This document shows positions 10,086 through 20,238 of a stretch of DNA of 64,000 nucleotides, piece by piece. Both the position numbers and the translations under genes were made by a program. Location: contig NZ_VTUU01000004.1 in NCBI RefSeq assembly GCF_008370345.1, positions 248,001 through 312,000 on the forward strand. The letters are read 5' to 3'. The first letter of the stretch is position 1. Every line of letters starts with the position of its first letter. A model generated the notes under the pieces. That model worked only from the letters and a program-made list of their open reading frames with translations, searched no databases and was not told the DNA's origin. This DNA comes from Marinobacter salinexigens. Lineage in GTDB: Bacteria > Pseudomonadota > Gammaproteobacteria > Pseudomonadales > Oleiphilaceae.

Positions 10086-12731
10086 ATGGGTAAAAGTCTC
10101 GTAATTGTCGAGTCACCAGCGAAAGCGAAGACCATCAATAAATACCTGGGCTCAGACTTCATCGTTAAGTCGAGTGTGGGGCACATTCGTGATCTTCCCG
10201 TGAGTGGAAGTGGATCTCAGAGTGATCCGAAAGAACGTGCCCGCCAGGCTGCGCTAACCCGGAAAATGAGTCCGGAGGAGAAAGCAGCTCACAAGAAACG
10301 TAAGGCCCGAGAGCAGCTGGTTGCTCGGATGGGTGTTGATCCCGACAAAAACTGGGACGCCCGTTACGAAATTCTTCCTGGCAAAGAAAAGGTGGTCAGC
10401 GAGCTCAAGCGTCTGGCCAAGTCCGCCGATCACATCTATCTCGCAACGGATTTGGACCGCGAGGGAGAGGCGATCGCCTGGCACCTGCAGCAGACTATTG
10501 GAGGCGAGCCCGAAAAATATCGTCGGGTGGTGTTCAATGAGATCACCAAGCGGGCGATCCAGGAGGCCTTCAAGGACCCCGGAACACTCGACAACAACCG
10601 GGTCAACGCCCAGCAAGCCCGCCGATTCCTTGATCGGGTCGTGGGCTACATGGTTTCGCCTCTGCTGTGGGCGAAACTGGCTCGTGGTCTTTCTGCTGGT
10701 AGGGTGCAGTCAGTTGCTGTTCGGCTGATCGTTGAACGTGAACGGGAAATCCGTAAATTTGTGCCAGAGGAATTCTGGCAGTTGCATGCGGACCTGACGC
10801 CGGGTCAGGCTGCACAGCAGGTACGATTCGAAGTGACTCGCTATCAGGACAAGAACTACCGTCCTGTCAACGAGACTGAAAGTAACGATCATGTCGCTCG
10901 CCTGAAAGCGGGCGCTTTCAAAGTGGCCAAGCGCGAAGACAAGCCTACAAGGTCTCGTCCGTCTGCGCCTTTTATTACCTCAACGCTGCAGCAGGCGGCC
11001 AGCAACCGTATGGGCTTCAGCGTCAAGAAAACGATGATGCTGGCTCAGAGACTCTACGAAGCTGGCTTCATTACCTATATGCGTACCGATTCCACGAACC
11101 TGAGCCAGGATGCTGTAGCCAGCTGCCGTGAATTCATTGGTAAGCAATTCGGTGATCGGTACCTGCCGGAGAGCCCGCGGGTATACGGCAGCAAGGAAGG
11201 CGCTCAGGAGGCTCACGAGGCCATTCGACCGACGGATGTTGCCCGTCGCCCCTCGGATATCAGCGGCCTGGAGAAGGACGCTGAGAAGCTGTACGACCTG
11301 ATCTGGCGGCAGTTTATCGCTTGCCAGATGTCTGATGCGGAATTCCTCAGCACCTCTATCGTTGTTGCTAACGGTGACTACGAGCTGCGCACCCGTGGCC
11401 GTATCATCAAGTTCGACGGTTTCCTCAAGGCGGCGCCACAGTCGTCAAAAAAAGATGAAGATGTGGCACTGCCGGATATTCAGGTTAACGATGTGCTTGA
11501 CCTGAATAAGCTGGACCCATCGCAACACTTTACCAAGCCGGCTCCGCGCTACACCGAAGCGAGCCTCGTTAAAGAGCTTGAGAAGCAGGGTATTGGGCGC
11601 CCGTCCACTTACGCTTCAATCATTTCAACCATTCAGGACCGAGGCTATGTCCGCCTTCAGAACCGTCGTTTCTACGCGGAAAAAATGGGGGAGATCGTAA
11701 CCGAACGGTTGTCTGAATCCTTCCCAAACCTGATGGACTTCGACTTCACTGCGAAGATGGAAGATGAGCTGGATGAAATCGCTGAGGGTGATGTCGACTG
11801 GAAGAACGTACTGAACGACTTTTATGGCCGTTTCCGGCAGCAACTCGAGTCGGCTGAAGGTGCGGGTGAAGGTGGTATGCGGGCAAACACGCCCACCGAG
11901 ACTGATATTCCCTGTCCGACCTGTAGCAGGAATATGCAGATTCGTGTGGCCAGCACGGGAGTGTTCCTGGGATGTTCCGGATACTCATTGCCGCCGAAGG
12001 AGCGTTGCAAGACTACGATTAACCTGGTCTCGGGCGACGAAGTGGTCAGCGCGGACGACGATGTTGAAGGTGAGGGCGAGACCCGCCTGCTGCGCAAAAA
12101 ACGTCGTTGTCCGAAGTGCGGTACTGCCATGGACAGCTACCTGATCGATGAAACCCGGAAGCTGCATGTGTGTGGTAATAACCCGGATTGTTCTGGTTAC
12201 GAAATCGAAACAGGAACCTTCCGGATCAAGGGTTACGATGGCCCAACTCTGGAGTGCGACAAGTGCGGCTCGGAAATGCAGCTCAAAACCGGCCGTTTTG
12301 GTAAGTACTTCGGTTGCACCAATGCGGAGTGCAAGAATACCCGTAAACTATTGAAGAACGGTGAGCCTGCGCCGCCTAAAATGGACCCTGTGCCTATGCC
12401 GGAGCTGCAGTGTCAAAAGGTCGATGATACCTACGTACTGCGAGACGGTGCGTCCGGCCTGTTCCTCGCGGCTAGCAAATTCCCGAAAAACCGGGAGACC
12501 CGTCCGCCTCTGGTGAAGGAAATTAAGCCTCATCGGAAGGAAATCGATCCCAAGTACGATTTCCTGATGGACGCACCGGAAGCTGATCCGGAAGGTAATC
12601 CTTCGGTCATTCGCTACAGTCGAAAGTCCAAGGAGCAGTACGTCATGTCTGAGAAGGACGGCAAGGCGACTGGTTGGTCTGCCTGGTATGTCAACGGTAA
12701 ATGGCAGGCCCAGGAAAAAACTAAAAAGTAA
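10086..12731 (+). CDS. topA: DNA topoisomerase I (type IA)
   Basis: An 881-residue enzyme that relaxes negative supercoils by passing one strand through a transient break. The Toprim domain (1-150) holds the metal-binding DLDREGEA near 122. The active-site tyrosine is Y331 in ITYMRTDST. The C-terminus carries zinc ribbons with CxxC pairs near 609, 673 and 723. The last 120 residues form the usual tail. The start [15 protein letters not shown] matches the family; an upstream in-frame TTG at 10050 would add 12 unrelated residues and has no ribosome-binding site. It is monocistronic, between its own promoter and a strong terminator. Confidence 0.96.
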   Translation: MGKSLVIVESPAKAKTINKYLGSDFIVKSSVGHIRDLPVSGSGSQSDPKERARQAALTRKMSPEEKAAHKKRKAREQLVARMGVDPDKNWDARYEILPGKEKVVSELKRLAKSADHIYLATDLDREGEAIAWHLQQTIGGEPEKYRRVVFNEITKRAIQEAFKDPGTLDNNRVNAQQARRFLDRVVGYMVSPLLWAKLARGLSAGRVQSVAVRLIVEREREIRKFVPEEFWQLHADLTPGQAAQQVRFEVTRYQDKNYRPVNETESNDHVARLKAGAFKVAKREDKPTRSRPSAPFITSTLQQAASNRMGFSVKKTMMLAQRLYEAGFITYMRTDSTNLSQDAVASCREFIGKQFGDRYLPESPRVYGSKEGAQEAHEAIRPTDVARRPSDISGLEKDAEKLYDLIWRQFIACQMSDAEFLSTSIVVANGDYELRTRGRIIKFDGFLKAAPQSSKKDEDVALPDIQVNDVLDLNKLDPSQHFTKPAPRYTEASLVKELEKQGIGRPSTYASIISTIQDRGYVRLQNRRFYAEKMGEIVTERLSESFPNLMDFDFTAKMEDELDEIAEGDVDWKNVLNDFYGRFRQQLESAEGAGEGGMRANTPTETDIPCPTCSRNMQIRVASTGVFLGCSGYSLPPKERCKTTINLVSGDEVVSADDDVEGEGETRLLRKKRRCPKCGTAMDSYLIDETRKLHVCGNNPDCSGYEIETGTFRIKGYDGPTLECDKCGSEMQLKTGRFGKYFGCTNAECKNTRKLLKNGEPAPPKMDPVPMPELQCQKVDDTYVLRDGASGLFLAASKFPKNRETRPPLVKEIKPHRKEIDPKYDFLMDAPEADPEGNPSVIRYSRKSKEQYVMSEKDGKATGWSAWYVNGKWQAQEKTKK

Positions 12732-12739
12732 TTTAAAAA

Positions 12740-12763
12740 GGGGGCGTAAGCCCCCGTTTTTTT
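12740..12763. terminator. terminator between topA and the convergent dehydrogenase gene
   Basis: GGGGGC and GCCCCC pair over a GTAA tetraloop, followed by seven T. An A-run precedes the stem, so it can also serve the minus-strand gene, whose stop codon lies inside the T-run. Confidence 0.88.
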
Positions 12764-13643
12764 AGGATTTCCTGAACTTTCTTAGCCGTTGAATGAGGGA
12801 GGATGTATCCCAGCGGCGCCCCCCCATTTCCTGCACATCTCCATAGAATTGGTCCACCAGGGCGGTTACTGGTAATGAGGCTCTGACCTTGCGCGCCTCT
12901 TCAAGGCAGATGCCAAGGTCTTTGCGCATCCAGTCCACCGCGAAGCCATGATTGAACTCACCTGCAATCATAGTCCCGGAGCGATTTTCCATTTGCCAGG
13001 ATTGGGCAGCACCTTTTGAAATAACGTCCACGACTTTACTGACATCGAGTTCGGCCTGTTCGGCAAAGTGCAACGCCTCGGAGAGCCCCTGGACCAACCC
13101 CGCAATGGCAATCTGATTGACCATTTTCGTCTTCTGGCCACTACCAGCCGGCCCCATCAGATTAAGCGCCCGGGCGTAGTGATCCATCACGGGCTGTGCC
13201 TTTTCGTAAGCTGTATCCGGGCCACCGCACATGATGGTGAGTTGGCCGTTTTCCGCGCCCTGCTGGCCACCTGATACGGGGGCGTCAATAAACGGTTGAT
13301 TGCGTTTTGAGGCAGCCTCAGAGAGACGCTCTGCCACACCGGCTGATGCGGTTGTGTGGTCAATCAGGATAGCTCCCTCTGGCGCATTGGTAATGATCCC
13401 GCTGTCACCTTCATAGACTTCTATCAAATCTTTGTCAGCGCCCACACAGGTCATGACAAAATCTGCGCCTTGCACGGCGTCTGCGATGGTCTCGCAGGCT
13501 GTCCCCGAATACTCCTTTGCCCACTGTTCTGCTTTGGCATGAGTCCGGTTCCATACTTTTACTGTCAGACCGGCGCGGGCAAGGTGTCCGGCCATTGGGT
13601 AGCCCATAACACCAAGACCTATGAAGGTGGCGGTTACTGTCAT
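12762..13643 (-). CDS. NAD(P)-dependent oxidoreductase, 3-hydroxyisobutyrate dehydrogenase family
   Basis: A 293-residue beta-hydroxyacid dehydrogenase. The N-terminal Rossmann fold has GLGVMGYPMAGHL (9-21). The substrate-binding signature DAPVSGGQQGAENG lies near 120. The catalytic lysine sits in GSGQKTKMVNQ near 170. Members oxidise 3-hydroxyisobutyrate, tartronate semialdehyde or succinic semialdehyde, and the substrate cannot be told from sequence. ATG 13643 is chosen because GGAG precedes it and the Rossmann fold begins directly; the frame stays open upstream but without family similarity. Transcribed alone, sharing a terminator with topA. Confidence 0.88.
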   Translation of the reverse strand: MTVTATFIGLGVMGYPMAGHLARAGLTVKVWNRTHAKAEQWAKEYSGTACETIADAVQGADFVMTCVGADKDLIEVYEGDSGIITNAPEGAILIDHTTASAGVAERLSEAASKRNQPFIDAPVSGGQQGAENGQLTIMCGGPDTAYEKAQPVMDHYARALNLMGPAGSGQKTKMVNQIAIAGLVQGLSEALHFAEQAELDVSKVVDVISKGAAQSWQMENRSGTMIAGEFNHGFAVDWMRKDLGICLEEARKVRASLPVTALVDQFYGDVQEMGGRRWDTSSLIQRLRKFRKS

Positions 13644-13963
13644 TGTGTTACTCCATGAAAAACGGGTGGCTGTTCGGCGAGCGATGTGTCTGGATGTGAT
13701 TCGCCTATGACAACTAGCGAGAATAGCGTAGATGAGGGTGTTTTTGGGAGTTATGTGAGTAATTGCAAAGAACGGTAACGCCATGACCTGTTGCGATAGA
13801 CCAGGAGGACCGGGCTTCCTATACTTTCGGGGTCTGTTGCAGGGAAGCACATTCGTTTAGTTGGCTGGCAAGGTTCTGATTCCTGGCCCCTTTCCTGCAG
13901 CATGTCCTGGCGGAGCCTGCAAGAGACAGGGGCTCCATGTGGTCATCATGTTGAGGGAATTGC
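13644..13963. other. divergent intergenic region
   Basis: 320 bp between the dehydrogenase gene and the M48 protease gene. The dehydrogenase frame stays open through part of it, but the translation is not protein-like. No strong promoter, repeat or RNA was recognised. Confidence 0.5.
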
Positions 13964-15175
13964 ATGAACCTGGTTTATAAAAATGAAAAGCCGCTACTAA
14001 GAATAGCGGCCGTGTTTTCGGCTGTGATCTGGCTGGCGCTGGTTGTTGGTACCTTTGGAATTGTACTGCTCTATCTGTTGCTCGGTTACCTCTTTTTCCT
14101 GTTTGCGCATTCTGCGTTTATTTCCCATTTGAAAGGCTCGGGCGTAAGAATAACGGCAGAGCAGTATCCAGATCTGCACGAGCGGTTGGTTCGTTGCTGC
14201 GAAAGGGTGGGTGTCAAGGATGTCCCGGAGGCCTACCTTCTGCGCACCGACTTCTTCAATGCGCTGGCTACGAAGTTTCTTGGTCGGCATTTCGTCGTGA
14301 TCTTTACGGATGTCATTGATGCGCTTGAAGATCAGCCTGGAGCTATAGATTTCTATATCGGGCACGAATTGGGGCATATTCACCGTAAACATCTCACATG
14401 GCGTACCTTCCTTATGCCTGGGTCGTTGCTTCCGGTGGTCGGGCCTGCATTGCGGCGTGCCGAAGAATATACCTGTGATCGCTACGGTGTTGCATGCTGT
14501 GAGTCGAGCGCAGATATCAGGGCAGCTATTGCCGCCATAGCTGCCGGTGACACTCGCTGGAAAACCATTAACGTTGACGCCTACATTGGGCAGGTTCAGG
14601 CCACTAATGGGTTCTGGATGTCGTTTAACGAGCTTACCGGCGATTATCCCTGGCTGACAAAACGCATGGCGACCGCAGTTGCGTTGGCGGAGGGAAGGGA
14701 GGTCCATCATCCGCGGAGAAGCCTGCTGGCCTGGATGTTGTCCCTGATGGTGCCCAGAGTGGGCGGTGGTGCTGGCGGAGCCGCGTCGTTGCTTGTTACC
14801 GTTGCGATTATTGGTGTGCTTGCGGCCGTCGCGATTCCTGCCTACAAGGAGTATCAGGAACGGGCTCGCTTTGCGATAGGTTATAGCGAGGCACTGAGCA
14901 TTCAGGAGCAGGTAACGAACTATGCCTTTGAAAATGAAGCCTGGCCGGAGTCCATGCTTGATCTGGGGTATCCTGAGCCACTGGTTGAAAATACCCAGAG
15001 CAATTTTTCTATTGATCTTTACGATGGCGGAATGATCGGTGTCGAGATGGGTGTAGACGCCGATGGCGAGCCGGAATACATCGTTCTCGAGCCTACCTAT
15101 TCGGAAGGTGACATCACCTGGTCCTGTTACGGACAGAATGTGGAGTCGAAACTTCTGCCTGGTGACTGTCAGTAA
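13964..15175 (+). CDS. M48 family metalloprotease fused to a pilin-like C-terminal domain
   Basis: A 403-residue membrane protein. A long hydrophobic stretch (about 12-48, one or two spans) is followed by a protease domain. It contains HELGH (134-138), the zinc-binding and catalytic motif, and the third-ligand motif EEYTCDRYG (167-175), the M48 arrangement seen in HtpX. The rest differs from HtpX. After residue 265 there is a Gly-rich hinge, a hydrophobic segment VAIIGVLAAVAIP (280-292) followed by AYKEY, and a 100-residue soluble tail. That is the layout of type IV pilins and minor pseudopilins, but without the prepilin cleavage motif. Role unknown; membrane protein quality control is the family's usual job. 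Bounded by a terminator. Confidence 0.85.
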   Translation: MNLVYKNEKPLLRIAAVFSAVIWLALVVGTFGIVLLYLLLGYLFFLFAHSAFISHLKGSGVRITAEQYPDLHERLVRCCERVGVKDVPEAYLLRTDFFNALATKFLGRHFVVIFTDVIDALEDQPGAIDFYIGHELGHIHRKHLTWRTFLMPGSLLPVVGPALRRAEEYTCDRYGVACCESSADIRAAIAAIAAGDTRWKTINVDAYIGQVQATNGFWMSFNELTGDYPWLTKRMATAVALAEGREVHHPRRSLLAWMLSLMVPRVGGGAGGAASLLVTVAIIGVLAAVAIPAYKEYQERARFAIGYSEALSIQEQVTNYAFENEAWPESMLDLGYPEPLVENTQSNFSIDLYDGGMIGVEMGVDADGEPEYIVLEPTYSEGDITWSCYGQNVESKLLPGDCQ

Positions 15176-15214
15176 TGGAATATCAATGTTTGCAGGAGAT
15201 ATTCTGCTGATCGT

Positions 15215-15254
15215 CAGAAACAGGAAGGCCGCTTAAGAGCGGCCTTTCTGTTTC
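15215..15254. terminator. bidirectional terminator between the M48 gene and gltA
   Basis: GGCCGCT and AGCGGCC form the core stem, extended outward by GAAACAG and CTGTTTC. The flanks are T-rich on both strands, so it can end both convergent transcripts. Confidence 0.8.
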
Positions 15255-15277
15255 CGGAAAAGAAGTCTCTGCGAGGC

Positions 15278-16552
15278 TTACTTCTTCGGGTAGTCGCGCT
15301 TTTCGGAGCCGGTGTACAGCTGACGAGGACGACCAATGCGGTAGTTGCCGCTGACCATCTCGTTCCAGTGAGAGAACCAGCCAATGGTACGGGCCATGGC
15401 GAAGATCACTGTGAACATGGAGGTCGGGATACCGATGGCTTTCAGGATGATGCCGGAGTAAAAGTCGACGTTCGGGTAGAGCTGACGCTGAACGAAGTAC
15501 TCGTCTTCCAGGGCAATCTGTTCGAGGCGCTGGGCGATCCGAAGGAGTGGATCGTTTTCCAGGCCCAGTTCCTGAAGAACTTCGTGCGCAGTTTCGCGCA
15601 TAACCTTGGCGCGCGGATCGAAGTTTTTGTAAACCCGGTGGCCGAAGCCCATCAGGCGGAACGGATCGTCTTTGTCTTTGGCCTTCGCAATGAACGTTTC
15701 GATGTTGGCTTCGTCACCGATCTCGGCCAGCATGTCCAGTACGGCTTCGTTCGCGCCGCCGTGAGCCGGGCCCCAGAGTGCTGCGATGCCGGAGGCGATA
15801 CAGGCGTAAGGGTTAGCGCCGGTAGAGCCAGCCAGACGAACGGTCGATGTGGACGCGTTCTGCTCGTGGTCTGCGTGCAGGATGAAGATCTTGTCCATGG
15901 CCTTGGCCAGGATCGGATTGGGCTTGTACTCCTCGCAAGGAACACCAAACATCATCTGCAGGAAGTTTTCGGAGTAGGACAGGTCGTTGCGCGGATACAT
16001 GAACGGCTGACCCAGGCTGTACTTGTAACACCAGGCTGCGATGGTGGGCATTTTGGCAATCAGGCGATGGGCGGTGATTTCGCGCTGATGCACGTCAGTG
16101 ACGTCCATCTGGTCGTGATAGAAGGCGGACAGAGCGCCAACAACGCCACACATAATCGCCATCGGGTGCGCATCACGGCGGAAACCGTGGAAGAAGTTGC
16201 GCATCTGGTCGTGCAGCATGGTGTGGTTCTTGATGGTCTCGTGGAAGCGCTTGTTCTCTTCCTCGGACGGCAGTTCTCCGTGCAGGAGCAGGTAGCAGAC
16301 TTCAAGGTAGTCTGAATGCTCGGCGAGCTGATCGATAGGGTAACCGCGGTGCAGGAGAACGCCTTTGCCGCCATCAATGTAGGTTATGGCTGATTCGCAG
16401 GCTGCTGTGGATACGAATCCGGGGTCGTAAGTGAAAACGCCTTCCTGGACTAGGCCTCGTACGTCGATAACGTCAGGGCCGACGGTGCCGGAATAAACCG
16501 GTAGCTCAATGGTAGTGTCTCCCATCGAGAGCGTGGCTTTCCTGTCGGTCAT
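15278..16552 (-). CDS. gltA: citrate synthase (type II, hexameric class)
   Basis: A 424-residue enzyme condensing acetyl-CoA and oxaloacetate to citrate, the first TCA step. Catalytic residues are H264 ([10 protein letters not shown]), H305 ([15 protein letters not shown]) and D363 (NVDFYSG), at almost the same positions as E. coli GltA. The N-terminal extension typical of the NADH-inhibited type II enzymes is present. It is divergent from sdhCDAB across 478 bp and has a strong promoter of its own. It shares a bidirectional terminator with the M48 gene. Confidence 0.97.
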   Translation of the reverse strand: MTDRKATLSMGDTTIELPVYSGTVGPDVIDVRGLVQEGVFTYDPGFVSTAACESAITYIDGGKGVLLHRGYPIDQLAEHSDYLEVCYLLLHGELPSEEENKRFHETIKNHTMLHDQMRNFFHGFRRDAHPMAIMCGVVGALSAFYHDQMDVTDVHQREITAHRLIAKMPTIAAWCYKYSLGQPFMYPRNDLSYSENFLQMMFGVPCEEYKPNPILAKAMDKIFILHADHEQNASTSTVRLAGSTGANPYACIASGIAALWGPAHGGANEAVLDMLAEIGDEANIETFIAKAKDKDDPFRLMGFGHRVYKNFDPRAKVMRETAHEVLQELGLENDPLLRIAQRLEQIALEDEYFVQRQLYPNVDFYSGIILKAIGIPTSMFTVIFAMARTIGWFSHWNEMVSGNYRIGRPRQLYTGSEKRDYPKK

Positions 16553-16640
16553 GGTGCTCTCCTATTTATCAGCTTGAAACAGCTTTTTCTGCATTTATAG
16601 ATGCGCTAGAAGGCGCGTATTATCGCAAAACTGGCGGGAA

Positions 16641-16668
16641 AATATAGGGCGTTGGCTTTTTTTGTCAA
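16641..16668 (-). promoter_or_regulatory. gltA promoter
   Basis: On the minus strand, a perfect TTGACA (16668-16663), a 16-bp spacer and TATATT (16646-16641). Predicted start is near 16634, giving a leader of about 80 nt. Confidence 0.7.
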
Positions 16669-16784
16669 TGGAAGAGGGTGGAAAACTCATTTTTAATAAA
16701 CTCAAGTAAATCCGTGATAACCCGAATGACGGCCTTTTCGGGCAGAAATATATTTTGTCAATAGTCCTTATAGCTGCCGTTGTG

Positions 16785-16817
16785 CCTGCAAAACCGCGGT
16801 GGGGGCCGTATTGCAGG
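16785..16817. promoter_or_regulatory. inverted repeat next to the sdh promoter
   Basis: CCTGCAA (16785-16791) and TTGCAGG (16811-16817) with a 19-bp spacer. The repeat ends one base before the sdh -35 box, a position suited to an activator or repressor. The regulator is unknown. Confidence 0.4.
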
Positions 16818-16818
16818 T

Positions 16819-16847
16819 TTGTAATTACTAGGGCTACTCCTTATAAT
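16819..16847 (+). promoter_or_regulatory. sdhCDAB promoter
   Basis: TTGTAA (16819-16824), a 17-bp spacer and a perfect TATAAT (16842-16847). The leader to the sdhC GTG would be about 175 nt, long enough for small-RNA control, but no structure was identified. Confidence 0.6.
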
Positions 16848-17030
16848 CCGTAGCCCGGAAACGGGGATACACCCGGTTGCTGGTGACGCCAGTCGGCAGA
16901 TTCAACCGGTGTAAGCCTCCCTCCTGAGCCAATCGTGTGCCGGTTTCGTATCTGCACGCTGATCCTTACATACCAACTAACCGCTGCCGGTTTCCGGTCC
17001 TGCGGTACCAAGAGAGAGTGTGAGAGCGCT

Positions 17031-17405
17031 GTGAATAGCAAACGACCAGTAAATCTCGATCTCGGCAAGTTTCATTTTCCACTGCCAGCCATAACGTCCA
17101 TATTGCACCGCGTAAGCGGCATCATCATTTTTGTTGGTGTTGCCTTCCTGCTGTACGGACTTCAGCTTTCCCTGTCCGGGGAAGATGGCTTCGGTCGTGT
17201 GAGTGAACTGCTGGACAGCTTCCTTGCCAAGCTGATTATCTGGGGCATCTTGTCTGCTCTGCTTTACCACCTTGTTGCAGGTATCAAACACCTGTTTATG
17301 GACATGGGTATTGGTGAAGATCTTGAGAGCGGCCGCCTCGCCGCGAAGATTACTATTGTGGTTTCCGTCATTCTCATCGTTCTGGCAGGAGTCTGGGTAT
17401 GGTAA
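17031..17405 (+). CDS. sdhC: succinate dehydrogenase cytochrome b556 subunit
   Basis: A 124-residue inner-membrane anchor subunit with three hydrophobic spans (about 22-45, 65-85 and 100-122). It begins with the family start NSKRPVNLDL, and the haem b ligand histidine is in LLYHLVAGIKHLFMD (second span). With SdhD it binds haem and ubiquinone. Translation starts at GTG; an in-frame ATG further upstream would add an unrelated hydrophilic tail. It overlaps sdhD by seven bases. First gene of sdhCDAB. Confidence 0.94.
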   Translation: MNSKRPVNLDLGKFHFPLPAITSILHRVSGIIIFVGVAFLLYGLQLSLSGEDGFGRVSELLDSFLAKLIIWGILSALLYHLVAGIKHLFMDMGIGEDLESGRLAAKITIVVSVILIVLAGVWVW

Positions 17406-17743
17406 ACAGCGTCACGAACCTGGGTCGCAGTGGAGTCTTTGACTGGCTGATCCAGCGGGTAACTGCCTACGTATTAGCGTTGTACACAATCTTTCTGCTT
17501 GGCTTCATGCTGACATCAGATGTGAATTACGAAACCTGGTCTGCTCTGTTCGGCCAGACCTGGTTCCGGATCTTCAGTCTACTGGCTCTCGTGTCCCTCG
17601 GCGCTCACGCCTGGGTTGGTCTCTGGACCGTTACTACCGACTACATCAAGTCCATGGGCCCGCGATTCCTGGTTCAGGCAGCGTGTGGATTGACCATGTT
17701 CGTGTATGTGGTCTGGGGCATTCAGATTCTTTGGGGGCTTTAA
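17399..17743 (+). CDS. sdhD: succinate dehydrogenase hydrophobic anchor subunit
   Basis: A 114-residue anchor protein with three spans: about 18-40, 55-77 (LVSLGAHAWVGLWTVTTDY) and 92-113. The histidine in GAHAWVGL is the usual second haem ligand, and the following DY contributes to the quinone site. It overlaps sdhC and is followed after three bases by sdhA, so the anchor and flavoprotein subunits are tightly coupled. Typical length. Confidence 0.94.
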   Translation: MVNSVTNLGRSGVFDWLIQRVTAYVLALYTIFLLGFMLTSDVNYETWSALFGQTWFRIFSLLALVSLGAHAWVGLWTVTTDYIKSMGPRFLVQAACGLTMFVYVVWGIQILWGL

Positions 17744-17746
17744 TCA

Positions 17747-19519
17747 ATGTCTAACATCAAGACCATGTCTTATGACGCGATTGTTATCGGTGGTGGCGGT
17801 GCTGGTATGCGAGCCGCCCTGCAGCTGACCGAATCCGGTATCAATACCGCGTGTATCACAAAAGTATTTCCAACCCGCTCGCACACTGTGTCCGCCCAGG
17901 GCGGTATTACCTGTGCGATCGCAAGTGCTGATCCCAATGATGACTGGCGCTGGCACATGTACGATACCGTCAAGGGTTCCGACTATATCGGTGACCAGGA
18001 CGCGATCGAGTACATGTGTTCTGTAGGCCCTCAGGCTGTTTTCGAGCTTGAGCATATGGGGCTGCCGTTCTCCCGTACTGAGCAGGGCCGTATTTACCAG
18101 CGTCCGTTTGGTGGTCAATCCAAGGATTTCGGTAAGGGCGGTCAGGCCGCTCGTACCTGTGCTGCTGCTGACCGTACTGGTCACGCGCTGCTGCACACCC
18201 TTTATCAGGCCAACCTTAAGGGCGGTACCACCTTCCTTAACGAGTGGTATGCTGTTGATCTCGTCAAAAACAGCAAGAACGAAGTGGTTGGCGTCGTAGC
18301 CATCGAAATCGAGACCGGTGAAGTTGCTTACGTTAAATGTAAGGCGACTGTCCTCGCGACCGGTGGTGCCGGCCGTATCTACTCCTCTACAACCAATGCC
18401 CTGATCAATACCGGTGACGGTATCGGTATGGCCCTGCGTGCAGGCTACCCGGTTCAGGACATGGAAATGTGGCAGTTCCACCCGACCGGTATTCATGGCG
18501 CTGGTGTTCTGGTTACTGAAGGTTGTCGGGGTGAGGGTGGTTACCTGATCAACTCCGAGGGCGAGCGCTTCATGGAGCGTTACGCTCCCAACGCTAAGGA
18601 TCTGGCGGGTCGTGACGTTGTAGCCCGTTCCATGGTTCTGGAAATCCTTGAGGGTCGTGGTTGTGGCCCAGAGAAGGATCACGTTCTCCTCAAGCTCGAC
18701 CACCTTGGTGAAGAAACGCTTAACCTGCGTCTGCCGGGTATCTGTGAGTTGTCCAAGACATTTGCTCACGTTGATCCTGTTAAGGCTCCGGTTCCTGTTG
18801 TTCCGACCTGCCACTACATGATGGGCGGTATTCCGACCAACGTTGGCGGCCAGGCACTGACTCAGGACGAGAACGGTAATGATCAGCCGATCCCTGGCCT
18901 GTTTGCCTGCGGTGAAGCTGCGTGTGTATCTGTTCACGGCGCGAACCGCCTGGGCGGTAACTCTCTGCTGGATCTCGTGGTCTTCGGTCGTGCGGCTGGC
19001 CTGCACATTGAAGAGCAGCTTCGTGGCGGCTTTGAGGTTGATGGCGCCAGCGAGGACGACATCAAGCGTGCCATGGCTCGTCTGGACCGTCTGAACAGCG
19101 CGTCCGATGGTGAAGATGTTGCTCAGGTTCGTAAGGATCTCCAGAACTGCATGCAGCTGTATTTCGGCGTATTCCGTGACGGCGAAAGCATGGAGAAGGG
19201 TCTGAAGATGCTGGAAGAGATCGGTGAGCGCGTTCGTAAGACGAAGCTGACTGACACCAGTAACGCCTTTAATACTGCCCGCATCGAGGCACTGGAGCTG
19301 GACAACCTGTTTGAGGTTGCCTACGCGACAGCCAAGTCTGCTATCGAGCGTAAGGAAAGTCGCGGTGCGCATGCCCGTAATGACTTCACTGAGCGTGATG
19401 ATGAAAACTGGCTCAAGCACTCCATGTACTTCCCGCTTGAGAAGCGGGTTGGTAAGCGTGATGTGAACTTTGCTCCGAAGACCGTTGAGACCTTCGAGCC
19501 GAAGATCCGGACTTATTAA
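17747..19519 (+). CDS. sdhA: succinate dehydrogenase flavoprotein subunit
   Basis: A 590-residue catalytic subunit that oxidises succinate to fumarate. The FAD-binding fold begins [15 protein letters not shown] (11-25). The histidine that holds FAD covalently is H46 in [11 protein letters not shown]. Substrate-site motifs PTCHYMMGG and [13 protein letters not shown] are present in the second half. The C-terminal helical domain ends [10 protein letters not shown] as in other proteobacterial SdhA. Length is within two residues of the E. coli enzyme. Third gene of the operon. Confidence 0.97.
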   Translation: MSNIKTMSYDAIVIGGGGAGMRAALQLTESGINTACITKVFPTRSHTVSAQGGITCAIASADPNDDWRWHMYDTVKGSDYIGDQDAIEYMCSVGPQAVFELEHMGLPFSRTEQGRIYQRPFGGQSKDFGKGGQAARTCAAADRTGHALLHTLYQANLKGGTTFLNEWYAVDLVKNSKNEVVGVVAIEIETGEVAYVKCKATVLATGGAGRIYSSTTNALINTGDGIGMALRAGYPVQDMEMWQFHPTGIHGAGVLVTEGCRGEGGYLINSEGERFMERYAPNAKDLAGRDVVARSMVLEILEGRGCGPEKDHVLLKLDHLGEETLNLRLPGICELSKTFAHVDPVKAPVPVVPTCHYMMGGIPTNVGGQALTQDENGNDQPIPGLFACGEAACVSVHGANRLGGNSLLDLVVFGRAAGLHIEEQLRGGFEVDGASEDDIKRAMARLDRLNSASDGEDVAQVRKDLQNCMQLYFGVFRDGESMEKGLKMLEEIGERVRKTKLTDTSNAFNTARIEALELDNLFEVAYATAKSAIERKESRGAHARNDFTERDDENWLKHSMYFPLEKRVGKRDVNFAPKTVETFEPKIRTY

Positions 19520-19533
19520 GGGGGTAGTACGAA

Positions 19534-20238
19534 ATGTTGGTAAGCCTATACCGTTACAATCCGGAAACCGATAACGCCCCTTACATGCAGGACGTTGAGA
19601 TCGAGTTGCCGGAAGGCAAGGACCTGATGGTTCTGGATGTCCTGGCTCTGGCCAAGGAAAAAGATTCCACCGTTGCTTATCGTCGTTCCTGCCGTGAAGG
19701 TGTTTGCGGTTCCGACGGCATGAACATGAACGGCAAGAATGGCCTGGCCTGTATCACTCCGGTATCGGATGTGGTCAAGAATGGCAAGCTGGTTCTGCGT
19801 CCTCTGCCAGGTCTGCCGGTCATCCGTGACCTGGTTGTTGACATGAGCCTGTTCTACAAGCAGTACGAAAAGGTCATGCCGTATCTGGTCAACGACAAGC
19901 CGGCGCCTGCCATTGAGCGTCTGCAGACTCCGGAAGATCGTGAGAAGCTGGACGGCCTGTACGAGTGTATCCTCTGTGCATGTTGTTCTACTTCCTGCCC
20001 ATCTTTCTGGTGGAATCCGGACAAGTTTGTTGGTCCTGCTGGTCTGCTGCAGGCATACCGTTTCCTGGCTGATAGCCGGGATACAGCCCAGGCAGATCGT
20101 CTGGCAAATCTGGATGATCCGTTCAGCGTATTCCGCTGCCGGGGCATCATGAACTGTGTCAGCGTTTGTCCGAAAGGTCTGAACCCCACAAGGGCTATCG
20201 GCCATATCCGGAACCTTCTGTTGCAACGGGCTACTTAA
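19534..20238 (+). CDS. sdhB: succinate dehydrogenase iron-sulfur subunit
   Basis: A 234-residue subunit that carries electrons from FAD to ubiquinone through three clusters. The [2Fe-2S] ligands lie in CREGVCGSDGMNMNGKNGLAC-type spacing (C53, C58, C73, with D61 in place of a cysteine as in E. coli). The [4Fe-4S] and [3Fe-4S] ligands lie in CILCACCSTSC (145-155) and CRGIMNCVSVCPKG (202-215). It ends the sdh block; a 307-bp leader separates it from sucA. Confidence 0.97.
   Translation: MLVSLYRYNPETDNAPYMQDVEIELPEGKDLMVLDVLALAKEKDSTVAYRRSCREGVCGSDGMNMNGKNGLACITPVSDVVKNGKLVLRPLPGLPVIRDLVVDMSLFYKQYEKVMPYLVNDKPAPAIERLQTPEDREKLDGLYECILCACCSTSCPSFWWNPDKFVGPAGLLQAYRFLADSRDTAQADRLANLDDPFSVFRCRGIMNCVSVCPKGLNPTRAIGHIRNLLLQRAT

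Larger units (their letters stand above)
16553..17030. other. gltA-sdhC divergent control region
   Basis: 478 bp with the gltA promoter on one strand and the sdh promoter on the other. ATTGACAAAA, read on the minus strand, occurs twice, near 16660 and 16755. The inverted repeat at 16785-16817 abuts the sdh promoter. No gene was recognised. Confidence 0.65.

Noticed and set aside
12740-12763. CRISPR or REP-type repeats among the GC-rich hairpins
   Set aside because: The hairpins at gene ends differ in sequence and are not spaced as arrays; they are explained as terminators or 3' structures.
13644-13850. N-terminal extension of the dehydrogenase gene to 13850
   Set aside because: The extra 69 codons have no family similarity, and a good ribosome-binding site precedes the ATG at 13643 where the Rossmann fold begins.
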